Assembly (NCBI GenBank): GCA_016702335.1
Contig: JADJEF010000020.1
Coordinates: 1,798,001 to 1,862,000 of the forward strand
Reading direction: 5' to 3'
DNA length: 64,000 nt
DNA from: Rhodocyclaceae bacterium
GTDB lineage: Bacteria > Pseudomonadota > Gammaproteobacteria > Burkholderiales > Rhodocyclaceae
Part shown: one piece after another, positions 7,163 through 18,509 of the stretch
Layout of the letters: each line of letters starts with the position of its first letter
Numbering within the stretch: the first letter of the stretch is position 1
Made by a program: the position numbers and the translations under genes
Notes under the pieces: generated by a model
Told to the model about the DNA's origin: nothing
Seen by the model: the letters and a program-made list of their open reading frames with translations, nothing else
Database searches by the model: none

Positions 7163-9619
7163 TTACGGGTGCAATTCCAGAACCGCGCGGGTATTCGCCG
7201 CCACGTCGGCCTCGCTCAAATGGTGCTGGCGGTAGTGGCCGGCGACGTGCAGCGCGGCCTGGTCACTGAAATGCGCATCACCGCGAACCCCGCTCTGACC
7301 CACCGGATTGATCCCCACACTGTTATCGGGGCTGCCAAAGTCAATGATGCGCCGCGTCGATGGCCCAAAAGTCACCGCGAGCGGTAACGGGCCGATGGGG
7401 TTGGAGAGATTGTTCGGTGTCTCGTGTCCGCCCGGTGCCGGGAAGGGGCCGATGTTGAAAAAGGGAGCCAGCCATTTGTTGCTCCCCAGCGGGTGCTTGT
7501 GCGTCAGCGTGTGCGCCCGCGCCCAGGCCCAGTGGCGGGGGTCGGGCCCGAACTGGCGACTCAAGTGCGCGAGCGTCGCCTGCCAGGCCGCCAGCACCGT
7601 TTCGGTACGGGTTTCGACCTTCGCGGTGCCCCGTTTGTCCCACCACACCGAATCCGGGGTGGCGAGCAGGCGCGGAATGGCGCGGTCCATGCCATTGACC
7701 CGCACCAGAGCGAGGAACATCTCGGCACCCACGTCGTCTTCCATCGCGGCGCGCGGAATTTCATAGAGCAGCTGGTTGAAGACGGTCGGCGCGACCAAGC
7801 TCAGTTCGTGCCGGCCATCCCACCCGGCGAGCCACTCGATCAAGGCGGTGTCCTGGCTACCGATGCCCGGCCCGTTGCTCAGGGCGGCCCGCAGCAGCGG
7901 CAAAAGCAAGGCCAAGGTGCGCGGCGCGTACGCGGTGCCGGAATCGAGCTGCAAGGACTGGGTCATCTCGACCGTCCAGCGCTGGACGGGGTCAGCGAGT
8001 TGGCTGTCGAGCCGCTCGGCACGCGCGGGGATGGCGTAGTAGCCGGGAACCTCGATGCCACTGGCCGGCAAGGGCTGATGGTTGGCCGAGACGATGTAAC
8101 CGCGCGGCGGATTTTCTTCCTGCGGATTGGCGCTGAAGGGGTGCCAGCCGAGCTTCTCGGCTTCGCCCTTGCTGGCGTCGAGCAGGAAGCGCGGGTTGAC
8201 GCCAGCCGGTCGGCGCGCCAGCTTGCCGGCACCCCACCAGGCGATGTCGCCATCGGCGCTGGCCCAGAGCACATTCAGGCCCGGCGCATGTATGTTGCTG
8301 GCGGCGGCGCGGGCCTTGGCGCGGGTGTCGGCGCGGTTCAGGGCATACATGGCGTCGAGCAGGCTGTTGTCGGCCTGGTAGAGCGTCCACCACAGGGCAA
8401 TCGGGGTCGTGGGCCGGGCGGCAGAGCGGCCGTTTTGCAGCAGTGGAAACGCATCGTTGAGGATGGGCCCGTGCGGGCCATCGCGCAGGGTCAGCGGCAC
8501 GCTGGCCGCGCCCTTGACCGCAATGTGGGTATGGCGCTCGCTGAGCGGGGCATCGGCGGCCTCTCGCACCATGTCGATGTCGTCGTTCTGGAACATCGTC
8601 AGGCTCCAGGCGAAACGTTCATTGAGCCCGAGCAGCGCAGCGGGCACCAGACTGGGGAAGTGCCCATAGAGCGTGAAGCCGGGCGCGCTGAGGTGCGCTT
8701 CATACCAGACGGCAGGGTTGGCGAAACTGATGTGCGGATCGCCGGCCAGCAGCGGCTTGCCGCTCGCGGTACGCGACCCGGCCAGCACCCAGGCGTTGCT
8801 GCCGGTCAGTTGCGCCAGGCCCGCTTCGGTAATGCCATCTGACGACAGGCGGGCAATGTCGGCGAGACCCGCCCAGGTGCCGGCATCCAGACGCGAGCTG
8901 TTCGCGGGGGTGACTGGGGTTTGCGCGCTGACTTTGGCGGTGTTCGTTGCAACGTGGGCGGGTCGCTGCGAGGGGATAACGCCGTCGCCATGCCAGTCCA
9001 GATCAAAAATTTTCAGATAGTCCGGCCCCAATTCGTCGCGTACATAGCTCATCGGCGCTTCGGTCTTGAACGCCGAGGCAAACGAATACGCCAGATAGCC
9101 GGTGACCGAGAGCGTGTCAGCGACGGTGAATGGACGCTTCGGAATGCCCAGCAGATCGAATTCGATGGGCGTGGTTCCGTGCGCCACGAACTGATTCACG
9201 CCGTCCAGATAGGCCGTGAGCGATTGTGCGGCGGGGCTGTGCAGGTTCAGTTGCGCGGCCTGCGCATCCGCCCAGTCGCGGATGCGCAGGGTGCGGAACA
9301 GCCGGTCGGTATCTACCAGCGCCGCACCCAGCACTTCGGCCAACTCGCCGCGTGCCAGCCGGCGCGCCAACTCCATCTGAAACAGGCGGTCTTGCGCATG
9401 CACATACCCCAGCGCTCGGTACAGGTCGGCTTCGTTCCGGGCATTGATGTGCGGCACGCCGAAGTCGTCATAGCGCACGCTGACGGGAGCTGTCAGGTCT
9501 TGCAGGGGAAGTGCCCCGCTGCGCACGGGGCGCTTTGCCGACAAGTAACCATGGAAGGCCCCGAACAGGGCAGCGCCAGCGAAGGTGGCAAGAATGGCGA
9601 AACGGGCAGCTTTATTCAC
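7163..9619 (-). CDS. penicillin acylase family amidase
   Basis: 818 residues, an Ntn-hydrolase precursor. An N-terminal hydrophobic segment (about 7-27) suggests export or anchoring. The alpha chain is followed by a spacer and then GSNAWVLAG, in which Ser274 would become the N-terminal nucleophile after self-cleavage; the beta-chain GDPHISFANPAVWYEAHL follows. The family hydrolyses amides such as penicillins, N-acyl homoserine lactones or other acylated amines, so the substrate is undetermined. The start is GTG at 9619, at the beginning of the signal-like segment. It is probably its own unit on the minus strand, 81 bases downstream of the radical SAM gene. Confidence 0.92.
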   Translation of the reverse strand: MNKAARFAILATFAGAALFGAFHGYLSAKRPVRSGALPLQDLTAPVSVRYDDFGVPHINARNEADLYRALGYVHAQDRLFQMELARRLARGELAEVLGAALVDTDRLFRTLRIRDWADAQAAQLNLHSPAAQSLTAYLDGVNQFVAHGTTPIEFDLLGIPKRPFTVADTLSVTGYLAYSFASAFKTEAPMSYVRDELGPDYLKIFDLDWHGDGVIPSQRPAHVATNTAKVSAQTPVTPANSSRLDAGTWAGLADIARLSSDGITEAGLAQLTGSNAWVLAGSRTASGKPLLAGDPHISFANPAVWYEAHLSAPGFTLYGHFPSLVPAALLGLNERFAWSLTMFQNDDIDMVREAADAPLSERHTHIAVKGAASVPLTLRDGPHGPILNDAFPLLQNGRSAARPTTPIALWWTLYQADNSLLDAMYALNRADTRAKARAAASNIHAPGLNVLWASADGDIAWWGAGKLARRPAGVNPRFLLDASKGEAEKLGWHPFSANPQEENPPRGYIVSANHQPLPASGIEVPGYYAIPARAERLDSQLADPVQRWTVEMTQSLQLDSGTAYAPRTLALLLPLLRAALSNGPGIGSQDTALIEWLAGWDGRHELSLVAPTVFNQLLYEIPRAAMEDDVGAEMFLALVRVNGMDRAIPRLLATPDSVWWDKRGTAKVETRTETVLAAWQATLAHLSRQFGPDPRHWAWARAHTLTHKHPLGSNKWLAPFFNIGPFPAPGGHETPNNLSNPIGPLPLAVTFGPSTRRIIDFGSPDNSVGINPVGQSGVRGDAHFSDQAALHVAGHYRQHHLSEADVAANTRAVLELHP

Positions 9620-9700
9620 TGAGCCAACCTCTGCAAGCGAACTGGAACGCCCAAGACCTTGAGCGAAGAATGCCGCCCAGTGTATCGCTGCCCGTAACGC

Positions 9701-10654
9701 TCAGGGGCTGGCGCCGGCGCGCGAACGCAGGTAGTTGATCCCGCCACGCAGCAATTCGGCCGCGCCGTAGCGTTCGCGCATGTTGCAACCGTCGCACAGC
9801 GACGGAATGTGCGCCATGGCTTCGCGTCGTGCCAGGATGTCACGCACGCTGTCATGAGCGACATGGCCGATCGGGTGTTTGTGGGCGACGTCGTTATAAC
9901 AATAGAGGTAGTCGCCGGAAGCGGCGATGAACAGATCGACATTGCGCGGCACGCACTTGAAGCGGTTGGCACACCATTGCTTCGCAATGTCGCCTGCGCT
10001 TGGGATGAAATCAAATTCCTGGGAACGCAACCCGTAGCGCTGGATCATCTGGCGCAGCTTTTCGCTGGCCAGTTCATGCTCGGTGAGCGTACCCCCACGG
10101 TTGTACAGCGTCGGCGACATGGTCAGGGTGTTGATGCCCTGGGCCTGTAGCCAGGCGATGGTATCGGGCAGCGAGTCAAGGCATTCGGGCATCGGTGTCA
10201 GGCTTATCGCCAGCCGGGTGTGCTTGAGCACGCGTTGCGCCGTTTGCAGATTGGCCATCACCCGCGCCTGATCAAGATTGACGTGCACGCGCGAATAAAT
10301 CTGCGGGTCAATGCTCGAAAACGAAACGATGAGCAGATCGATCGCGCCGTCAAGATGGCGCAGTTTGTCTTCATCAAGCAGGTGGCCGTTGCTCACCATG
10401 TCGAAGCGCACCGGGTGCGCGCGCAAGGCGTCGATGAAGTCAAAGAAACGCGGGTGGGTGGTGGCTTCGCCGTAACCGGCCAGCACGACGCGAAATATCT
10501 CCTTCGATTGCAGGCGTTGCAAGATGCTGTGCCAGGTGTCGGCCAGCATCAGTTGCGGTCGCTCGATCAGGTCGCGCGGGCACATTGAACACAGGGCGTT
10601 GCATTTGCTCGTCCATTCGATATTGACGGCGACACGATACGAAGCATTGAACAT
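9701..10654 (-). CDS. radical SAM protein with C-terminal Cys cluster
   Basis: 317 residues. The N-terminal radical SAM motif CNALCSMC (Cys18, Cys22, Cys25) binds a 4Fe-4S cluster that cleaves S-adenosylmethionine. The C-terminal third has further Cys residues (KCVPRN, YCYND, LCDGCNMRERYG) arranged like a SPASM or twitch auxiliary-cluster domain. Such proteins often modify peptides or small molecules, but no precursor peptide or pathway gene is adjacent and no function is assigned. It starts with ATG at 10654, 21 bases after the PNPOx-like gene stop, so the two may be co-transcribed. Confidence 0.85.
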   Translation of the reverse strand: MFNASYRVAVNIEWTSKCNALCSMCPRDLIERPQLMLADTWHSILQRLQSKEIFRVVLAGYGEATTHPRFFDFIDALRAHPVRFDMVSNGHLLDEDKLRHLDGAIDLLIVSFSSIDPQIYSRVHVNLDQARVMANLQTAQRVLKHTRLAISLTPMPECLDSLPDTIAWLQAQGINTLTMSPTLYNRGGTLTEHELASEKLRQMIQRYGLRSQEFDFIPSAGDIAKQWCANRFKCVPRNVDLFIAASGDYLYCYNDVAHKHPIGHVAHDSVRDILARREAMAHIPSLCDGCNMRERYGAAELLRGGINYLRSRAGASP

Positions 10655-10675
10655 GAGGGGATTTCCAGGGAAAGA

Positions 10676-11197
10676 TCAGGGCGCAGGGACAAGCAGGGGA
10701 ATGTGCTGGGCGCAGTTGGGCACTACCTGCTCGATATCGACCCGCACCGCGCGTCGGCAATCAGGCAGCAGCGGGAACAGCGCACCGGCTTCCGCGCCTT
10801 CGCAGATCCGGGCGCGGCCATTGACACGCAATCGGGCGCCGTCGGTAAAGTCAATGAACAGGCAGCCGACATGTGGATTGCGCAGCAGGTTCCCCAGGCT
10901 CATGAAGGCACCATTGCCGTCAAAATCGGGAAAGGCGAAACAGCGCTTATCGATGATGCGTATCAGGCCGGGGCCGCCGCCTTTGAACGAGCAGTCGCAA
11001 CGCCCTGTATCGTCACTGGTGGCGAGAAAGAAAAATGGCGCGCCCTCGATTCGGGCGTTTAGCTCGGGTGGCAGATGGTCCCACAGCAGTCGCTGGCGAC
11101 GCGCGGTATCCCATAGACCCGGCGTGCCCCAGCGGTCTTGCGCGGCAAGTTCGCCAGGGTGAAAGGGAGGCGCTACGGCAGTCAAGGAGGTGGGCAT
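10676..11197 (-). CDS. pyridoxamine 5'-phosphate oxidase-like FMN-binding protein
   Basis: 173 residues with a split-barrel PNPOx-like fold: FFFLATSDDTGRCDCSFKGG, a central FPDFDGNGAFMSLGNLLRNPHVGCLF segment typical of flavin-binding, and RLRVNGRARI. The family contains FMN- or F420-dependent oxidoreductases and heme-binding relatives. It is not the canonical PdxH; the reaction is unknown. Upstream of the radical SAM gene, same strand, 21-base gap. Confidence 0.82.
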   Translation of the reverse strand: MPTSLTAVAPPFHPGELAAQDRWGTPGLWDTARRQRLLWDHLPPELNARIEGAPFFFLATSDDTGRCDCSFKGGGPGLIRIIDKRCFAFPDFDGNGAFMSLGNLLRNPHVGCLFIDFTDGARLRVNGRARICEGAEAGALFPLLPDCRRAVRVDIEQVVPNCAQHIPLLVPAP

Positions 11198-11292
11198 GTC
11201 CGGCTCCGGAAAAGAGCCCCATGCTGCGCCGTCAGAATTAACTGAGGCTTAATCCGTTGGCCGGTGTTGGTGACGGGCCCAACCGCGAGGCC

Positions 11293-13611
<2,319 letters not shown>

Positions 13612-13620
13612 TGGGGTAAC

Positions 13621-15078
13621 CTAAATTTCGGGGGCGATGCGGGGAATGGTGATACTGAAGTGCGAGCCTTTGCCTGGCTCGGAGTCGACATGCAGCGACC
13701 CCCCCAGCGTTTTGCGCACGATGCCTTCGACAATGGTCATGCCCAGCCCCGTGCCGCCCTTGCCGATCTTGGTGCTGAAAAATGGCTGGAACAGGCGGGT
13801 CAGGGTGTCATGCGTCATGCCGACACCATTATCAGTGATGTGCAGCGTGACATGGTCGGCGCCGGCGTCAGCACTGATGGTCAGCGTGCCCTGCGCGATA
13901 GCTTCAAAGGCATGCAGATAGGCATTGTTGATGAGATTGATGACCACCTGGCCCAGCGGCCCGGGGTAGCTGTCCAGGGTCAGTCCATCGGCAATGCGCA
14001 GGTCGATCCGATGGGGCGAGCGCTTGAGCTGCGGTTGCAACATGGCCACGACGTCGCCAATGCAATGGGCAAGGTCGAACTGCCGGCGTTGCTCACTGGT
14101 CTGGTCGGCGGCGACCTGCTTGAAGTTGCCGAGCAGCGTCTCCGCACGGCGCAGATTGCGCTGAATCATGTCGGTGCCGTCGCGCAGCGCGGTGAGAAAG
14201 GCGGTGAGTTCGGAACGCTTCAGTTGGCCGGCCTCAACGTTGCGCAAAAACTCTTTGGCCTGGTCACCCAGCGTGCTGGCGGCCATGACGCTGTTGCCCA
14301 GTGGTGTGTTGAGCTCATGGGTGCAGCTGGCCACCATGGCGCCCAAGGCGGCCTTGGCTTCGCTTTGCAGCAGTTCTTCCTGTGCGCGGTGCAGCGTTTC
14401 CATGGCTGCAGCCAGTTCGGTCGTGCGCTCGGAAACGCGCAGCTCCAGGGTATCGTTGAGCTCACGCACTTCCGCTTCGCGCAGCGCCAGCACGACATTG
14501 TGCTGACCCAACTGCTCGGACATGTCGATGGCCCGCTGCTGGCTCTCCTGGAAGTTCGCGTAAGCAAGGTGCACCACAAACGCCAGGGCGACGACGGCAC
14601 CGGTGTTGAGTGCCAGCGCCAGCAGGACCGGCGCACGGGGTGTCGGGTGCATGAGCCCGAGGAGTTCTGCCAGGGCCACAAGGACCATGAGCGCCAGCGT
14701 GGCCAGCGTCAGTGTTACCAGCCAGCGCTTGCCCAGCACCCAGCCGCTCAGAGCGATCAGAAAGGGATACATGATCATGTTGGCGCTATGGATGCCAGCG
14801 AATATGGCCGTGGTGATAGCCATCGCCACCCAGAGCCCGGCCACCAGCGTCAGGGTGGCGTACCGCGGACGCTTGTCGAGCAGCCACCATGACGTGGCGA
14901 TTACCGCAATTGTGAAGAGGCCCAAGGGCATGCGCGCGATGTCGAAGCTGGGTGCCGAGACAGTGGCCCCAATGATCAACATGGAGTTGATCAGCATGAT
15001 GCCCAGAAACACCCGCAAAAACGCCTTGTACGAGCTGGCATCTTTGATAAACGTATCAGCGGGAGTCGGCTGGTTCAC
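13621..15078 (-). CDS. membrane sensor histidine kinase
   Basis: 485 residues. Several hydrophobic segments in the first 180 residues form a membrane sensor domain. A coiled coil follows (LREAEVRELNDTLELRVSERTTEL), then the H-box THELNTPLG with phospho-accepting His254, and an ATPase domain with NLINNAYLHA, DNGVGM, FFSTKIGKGGTGLGM boxes. It would autophosphorylate and pass phosphate to a response regulator, but none is adjacent: it is an orphan by position. The start is GTG at 15078, three bases after the HNH stop; an in-frame upstream ATG at 15162 would run 80 bases into the HNH gene. Confidence 0.9.
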   Translation of the reverse strand: MNQPTPADTFIKDASSYKAFLRVFLGIMLINSMLIIGATVSAPSFDIARMPLGLFTIAVIATSWWLLDKRPRYATLTLVAGLWVAMAITTAIFAGIHSANMIMYPFLIALSGWVLGKRWLVTLTLATLALMVLVALAELLGLMHPTPRAPVLLALALNTGAVVALAFVVHLAYANFQESQQRAIDMSEQLGQHNVVLALREAEVRELNDTLELRVSERTTELAAAMETLHRAQEELLQSEAKAALGAMVASCTHELNTPLGNSVMAASTLGDQAKEFLRNVEAGQLKRSELTAFLTALRDGTDMIQRNLRRAETLLGNFKQVAADQTSEQRRQFDLAHCIGDVVAMLQPQLKRSPHRIDLRIADGLTLDSYPGPLGQVVINLINNAYLHAFEAIAQGTLTISADAGADHVTLHITDNGVGMTHDTLTRLFQPFFSTKIGKGGTGLGMTIVEGIVRKTLGGSLHVDSEPGKGSHFSITIPRIAPEI

Positions 15079-15080
15079 GA

Positions 15081-15656
15081 TCAGGCAGCCAGCAGTCGGC
15101 TGCGCGCTGGCAGATGCTGGCTGAGAAAATCCATCTGGTCCGCCAGGATGTTGCGATTGCACAGAATCAGGTATTCGGCCTTGTTGGGGACATACGGTGC
15201 ATAGAGCAATTGCATGCTCGCCTGCTCGGGGGTTCGTCCGCTCTTCTTTTCATTGCATGGCCGGCAGGCCGTGACCACATTCATCCACAAATCGCGCCCC
15301 CCCTGCGAGACCGGGACCACATGGTCGCGGGTCAGGCGCTGGGGCGTGCCGGCGTGGGCGCAGTAGGCGCAAATATGGCGGTCGCGGGTGAACAGTTCGC
15401 GGTTCGACAAGGGGGGCACGGCCATCAGGCTGGCCCCCGACAGTGCCCGGCCGCGAATGGCAATGATGCTGCTGGTAGCCAGACTTGATCGCTGGCCAGT
15501 CAGACGGCACCGGCCGCCATAGAAAGTGAAGCGGGCTTCACCGGCCTCCCAGGCCACTTGTTCGCGTGCCACATACACGCAAGCCTGCTGCCAGCTAACC
15601 CAGCGGTGCGGGCTGCCGTTTTGGTCAAGCGTGAGAATCAGGGGGTGACGCGTCAT
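15081..15656 (-). CDS. HNH endonuclease
   Basis: 191 residues. The HNH nuclease domain lies at about 88-145: CAYC (Cys96, Cys99), LTRDHVVPVSQGG with the catalytic His112, and a second Cys pair CRPCN (131-135). The zinc-stapled form of this motif cuts DNA; in free-standing chromosomal genes like this the role is often unknown. Its 5' end overlaps the 3' end of the NUDIX gene by 32 bases and it is followed at once by the kinase gene, so it is embedded in an operon and not in a visible mobile element. Confidence 0.9.
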   Translation of the reverse strand: MTRHPLILTLDQNGSPHRWVSWQQACVYVAREQVAWEAGEARFTFYGGRCRLTGQRSSLATSSIIAIRGRALSGASLMAVPPLSNRELFTRDRHICAYCAHAGTPQRLTRDHVVPVSQGGRDLWMNVVTACRPCNEKKSGRTPEQASMQLLYAPYVPNKAEYLILCNRNILADQMDFLSQHLPARSRLLAA

Positions 15657-16239
15657 CGCTGGCCTTTCGTAAAGCTGGCGGCAATGTATCAGAAGGCGGC
15701 AGACTCAGGCTTTCGGTATGAATCCCGAATACCCCTACTTTCCTGTCGGAGAAATAATGTTTCAGGCTGCGCTTGATGGTGCGAAAGGCGATTTCGCCCC
15801 AGGGGATGTCGGCCTCATCAAACAGGCGCACCTCGAGCGATTCTTCCCCGGCCGCAAAATCCAGATCGAGCAGCCGTGCCCGGTAGATCACATGTACCTG
15901 GTGAATGTGGGGCACGCTGATCATGGCGAACAAGGGGCCGAGCTCAATACGGGCGCAGGCTTCCTCGAGTGTCTCGCGGATAGCGCCTTCCTCGACGGAT
16001 TCGCCGTTTTCCATGAATCCGGCGGGCAGGGTCCATTTGCCGTAGCGGGGCTCGATGGCCCGCTTGCACATCAGCACCTTGCCCTGCCATTGCGCGAGTG
16101 CGCCGACGACCAGGCGCGGGTTGCGGTAATGCACCGTGCCGCAGGCCTCGCAGATACCGCGAGGCAGGCTATCGCCGGCCGGGATGCGCTGTACCACGGG
16201 GGCGGCGCAAACGCTGCAGAAGTTAAGGGCGGGATCCAT
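15625..16239 (-). CDS. NUDIX hydrolase with N-terminal zinc ribbon
   Basis: 204 residues. A zinc ribbon (Cys8, Cys11, Cys30, Cys33) precedes the NUDIX domain, whose box at about 74-96 has the G-x5-E-x7-RETLEE pattern, with Ala in place of the usual Gly after EE. NUDIX enzymes hydrolyse nucleoside diphosphates linked to another group; the zinc ribbon plus NUDIX layout resembles NADH pyrophosphatase relatives. ATG at 16239 was chosen because the family N-terminus begins there; the open frame extends upstream. First gene of the minus-strand unit leading to ygiQ. Confidence 0.9.
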   Translation of the reverse strand: MDPALNFCSVCAAPVVQRIPAGDSLPRGICEACGTVHYRNPRLVVGALAQWQGKVLMCKRAIEPRYGKWTLPAGFMENGESVEEGAIRETLEEACARIELGPLFAMISVPHIHQVHVIYRARLLDLDFAAGEESLEVRLFDEADIPWGEIAFRTIKRSLKHYFSDRKVGVFGIHTESLSLPPSDTLPPALRKASDDASPPDSHA

Positions 16240-16426
16240 GGCCCTGATTCTAGTCCGGCCAGCGAGTGCGTTCCTGTAGTGATTTTTCTGACAAAACAAA
16301 GCGGCTTCTGATGATTATTAGCTTGTCTCATCAATGTAATGATGTCATCGCTGCAAAGAGTACATGCGCCCGGACTGAAAGAGGCGACTGTTAAAGATTC
16401 GGGCAAACCAACCAGAGGAGCAAGCG

Positions 16427-16744
16427 ATGAAAGCGAACGACACCTACAACGAAATCAAGGAAGTCAATCTGGCCTACATGATTCTGGCTCAGAACATGGT
16501 TCGCTCTGATCGTGAGAGCGCCATTTTCCGTCTCGGCATCAGCAGCGAAATCGCTGACGTGGTCGAGCGCCTGACCCCCGGGCAGGTACTGAAGATGGCC
16601 AGTTCCGACATGATGCTGTGCAGCTTCCGCTTTGACGACAAGTTGTTGCTTGATCTGCTCGCCAATCACGAGCGTGATCGCGGTGTCGGTCATGTGCATG
16701 CCACCATTCTGGCCGCCGGCAGGCCGGTCGAGACCATGGTCTGA
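16427..16744 (+). CDS. flhD: flagellar master regulator subunit FlhD
   Basis: 105 residues, the normal length. It forms the FlhD4C2 complex with FlhC, which activates class II flagellar promoters in enterics and many betaproteobacteria. The family segments EVNLAYMILAQNMVRSDRE and LTPGQVLKMA are clear. ATG at 16427 is preceded by AGAGGAG. It is followed 45 bases later by flhC. The 187 bases upstream hold the regulatory region; I see a CATCA/TGATG inverted repeat (16329-16344) but no convincing promoter. Confidence 0.95.
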   Translation: MKANDTYNEIKEVNLAYMILAQNMVRSDRESAIFRLGISSEIADVVERLTPGQVLKMASSDMMLCSFRFDDKLLLDLLANHERDRGVGHVHATILAAGRPVETMV

Positions 16745-16789
16745 CGGCCGCTGACCACCCATTACTAAAAAAACAGAGCGGAGATCGCC

Positions 16790-17344
16790 ATGCGCAACAA
16801 ATCAGTCGTATCAGAGGCCCGGGACATTCGTCTGGCTATTGAACTTATCGAGTTGGGTGCCCGCCTGCAGATGCTGGAGGCCGAGACCAATTTGTCGCGC
16901 GAGCGTCTGCTCAAGCTCTATAAAGAAGTGAAGGGCGAGTCGCCGCCCAAGGGAATGTTGCCGTTTTCGACCGACTGGTTCATGACCTGGCAGCCCAATA
17001 TTCACGCCTCACTGTTCATGGCCTACTTCCGCTTTCTGGGCAAGAACACGCCGCTCAAGGGGTTGGAACTGATCATCAAGTCCTACCGCATGTATCTGGA
17101 GCAGATCAAGCGCGGCCAGATGGATGTCGTGTTGTCGCTGACCCGCGCCTGGACCATGGTGCGTTTCTTCGATGCCAAGATGCTGCAGACCTCGTGCTGC
17201 AAAGAGTGCGGCGGCGAGTTCATCTCGCATGCCTTCGACCCCACGCGCGGCTACGTCTGCGGTTTGTGTCACATGCCGGCGCGTGCCGGAAAGACACGCA
17301 AGGCTGCGGCGGCGCTCGCAGCCGCCGAGGCCGTGCCAGCCTGA
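16790..17344 (+). CDS. flhC: flagellar master regulator subunit FlhC
   Basis: 184 residues. Cys136/137, Cys140, Cys157 and Cys160 in its C-terminal part form the zinc site expected for FlhC. The N-terminal helices carry DNA-binding and FlhD contacts. Together with FlhD it would activate the flagellar genes downstream. ATG at 16790 has AGCGGAG upstream. A strong terminator at 17370-17406 closes the flhDC operon. Confidence 0.95.
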   Translation: MRNKSVVSEARDIRLAIELIELGARLQMLEAETNLSRERLLKLYKEVKGESPPKGMLPFSTDWFMTWQPNIHASLFMAYFRFLGKNTPLKGLELIIKSYRMYLEQIKRGQMDVVLSLTRAWTMVRFFDAKMLQTSCCKECGGEFISHAFDPTRGYVCGLCHMPARAGKTRKAAAALAAAEAVPA

Positions 17345-17369
17345 CCTGAGTCGGGGGTAACGCCCAAAG

Positions 17370-17406
17370 GGCGCCCGTTCTGCCAAGGCAGGGCGGGCGC
17401 CTTTTT
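17370..17406 (+). terminator. Rho-independent terminator of flhDC
   Basis: Stem arms GGCGCCCG and CGGGCGCC with an inner CTGCC/GGCAG pair are followed by TTTTT. It separates flhDC from motAB. Confidence 0.9.
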
Positions 17407-17488
17407 CATTTGCCTCCCGCGCCTGGGGGGGATTCCCGGCAGTGCTTGAGCGCATCCCAAGCGCTGCTGGCGATCTGACGGCGCGGAA

Positions 17489-17518
17489 TTGTGCGCAAAC
17501 GCAAATTGCCGCTATGAT
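17489..17518 (+). promoter_or_regulatory. candidate sigma-70-type promoter of motAB
   Basis: TTGTGC (17489-17494), an 18-base spacer, then TATGAT (17513-17518), 65 bases before the motA start. A good but not perfect match to -35/-10; sigma-28 or FlhDC control is not excluded. Confidence 0.45.
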
Positions 17519-17583
17519 TAGCCCGACTGCATTCGCGGGTTGCGGACGCAGATTGATTGTGTGTAGCGGAGCTGAGGGCGCCC

Positions 17584-18441
17584 ATGTTTCTACTAGTCGG
17601 CTATGTAATTATTCTGGCGTCGTCGATCGGCACCTATGCCGTCCATGGCAGCCTGGCGGCGCTGTGGGTGCCGCTGGAGTACATCGCCATCATTGGCCTG
17701 ACCATCGGGTATTTCGTCGCCTCGAATTCACCGGGCAACCTCAAGTCCGTGCTCAAGGCGGTGCCGACCGTGCTCAAGGGCTCTCACCTGAACAAGGCGC
17801 TGTACATGGATCTGCTCGCCATGCTCTACGAGATCCTTTCCAAGGTGCGCAAGGAAGGCCTGATGTCGATCGAGGGCGATATTGAAAACCCGGAGGCAAG
17901 TCCGGTCTTTTCCAAGTACCCGAGCATTACTCATGATCACCATGTCATGGAGTTTATTTCCGACTACCTGCGCATGATGGTGGGTGGCAACCTCAATGCC
18001 TTCGAGATCGAAAACCTGATGGATATCGAGATCGAAACCCATCATAACGAGGCGCATTTTCCGGCGCACATGGTGCAGGCTATCGGCGGTGCCGTTCCTG
18101 CGATGGGTATCGTGGTGGCGGTGATGGGCGTGGTGAACGTGATGGGCTCGGTGGGCGAGCCGCCTGCCGTGCTGGGCAAAATGATCGGTGGTGCGCTGGT
18201 GGGTACCTTCCTCGGTATTCTCGTGTCCTATGGTTTTGTCGAGCCGGTCGCCAATCAGCTTAATGCCAAGTGCGAAGAGGGCAGCAAGATCTACGCGTGC
18301 ATCAAAGCGGTGCTGCTGGCCAGCATGAACGGGTATGCCCCGCAGGTCGCCGTCGAGTTCGGGCGCAAGACGCTCTACTCGCATGACCGCCCCACATTTG
18401 CCGAACTTGAGGAAGACCTCAAGGGTCGCAAAGGAAAATAA
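17584..18441 (+). CDS. motA: flagellar motor stator protein MotA
   Basis: 285 residues with four membrane helices, the ion-channel subunit of the stator that drives flagellar rotation. The conserved cytoplasmic loop and the GGAVPAMGIVVAVMGVV and ALVGTFLGILVSYGFVEP helices match MotA. ATG at 17584 starts directly at the first helix and follows GAGGG; an in-frame start at 17557 would add nine residues. A dispersed repeat lies in the 68-base gap to motB. A second, paralogous stator gene pair (motC, motD) lies at 46.4-48.0 kb. Confidence 0.95.
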   Translation: MFLLVGYVIILASSIGTYAVHGSLAALWVPLEYIAIIGLTIGYFVASNSPGNLKSVLKAVPTVLKGSHLNKALYMDLLAMLYEILSKVRKEGLMSIEGDIENPEASPVFSKYPSITHDHHVMEFISDYLRMMVGGNLNAFEIENLMDIEIETHHNEAHFPAHMVQAIGGAVPAMGIVVAVMGVVNVMGSVGEPPAVLGKMIGGALVGTFLGILVSYGFVEPVANQLNAKCEEGSKIYACIKAVLLASMNGYAPQVAVEFGRKTLYSHDRPTFAELEEDLKGRKGK

Positions 18442-18452
18442 TTGACAGTGAT

Positions 18453-18479
18453 CGCCGTGTTGCCAGCGCCGACTTGCGG
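18453..18479 (-). repeat. dispersed 27-bp repeat, copy 5
   Basis: On the minus strand: CCGC, invariant core, CAAC, ACGGCG. It sits in the motA-motB gap, 11 bases after the motA stop, opposite to the direction of transcription. Confidence 0.9.
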
Positions 18480-18509
18480 GAATCTCGCGTTGCGTGCGCG
18501 AGTTAGCCA

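Noticed and set aside
7424..8842. Long plus-strand open frame opposite the penicillin acylase gene
   Set aside because: A shadow frame; the minus-strand product has clear catalytic motifs and correct length.
17460..17486. Possible degenerate repeat copy (AGCGCTGCTGG...GACGGCG) before motA
   Set aside because: It lacks the GTCGG part and the spacing of the 13 clear copies; it may be chance in GC-rich DNA.
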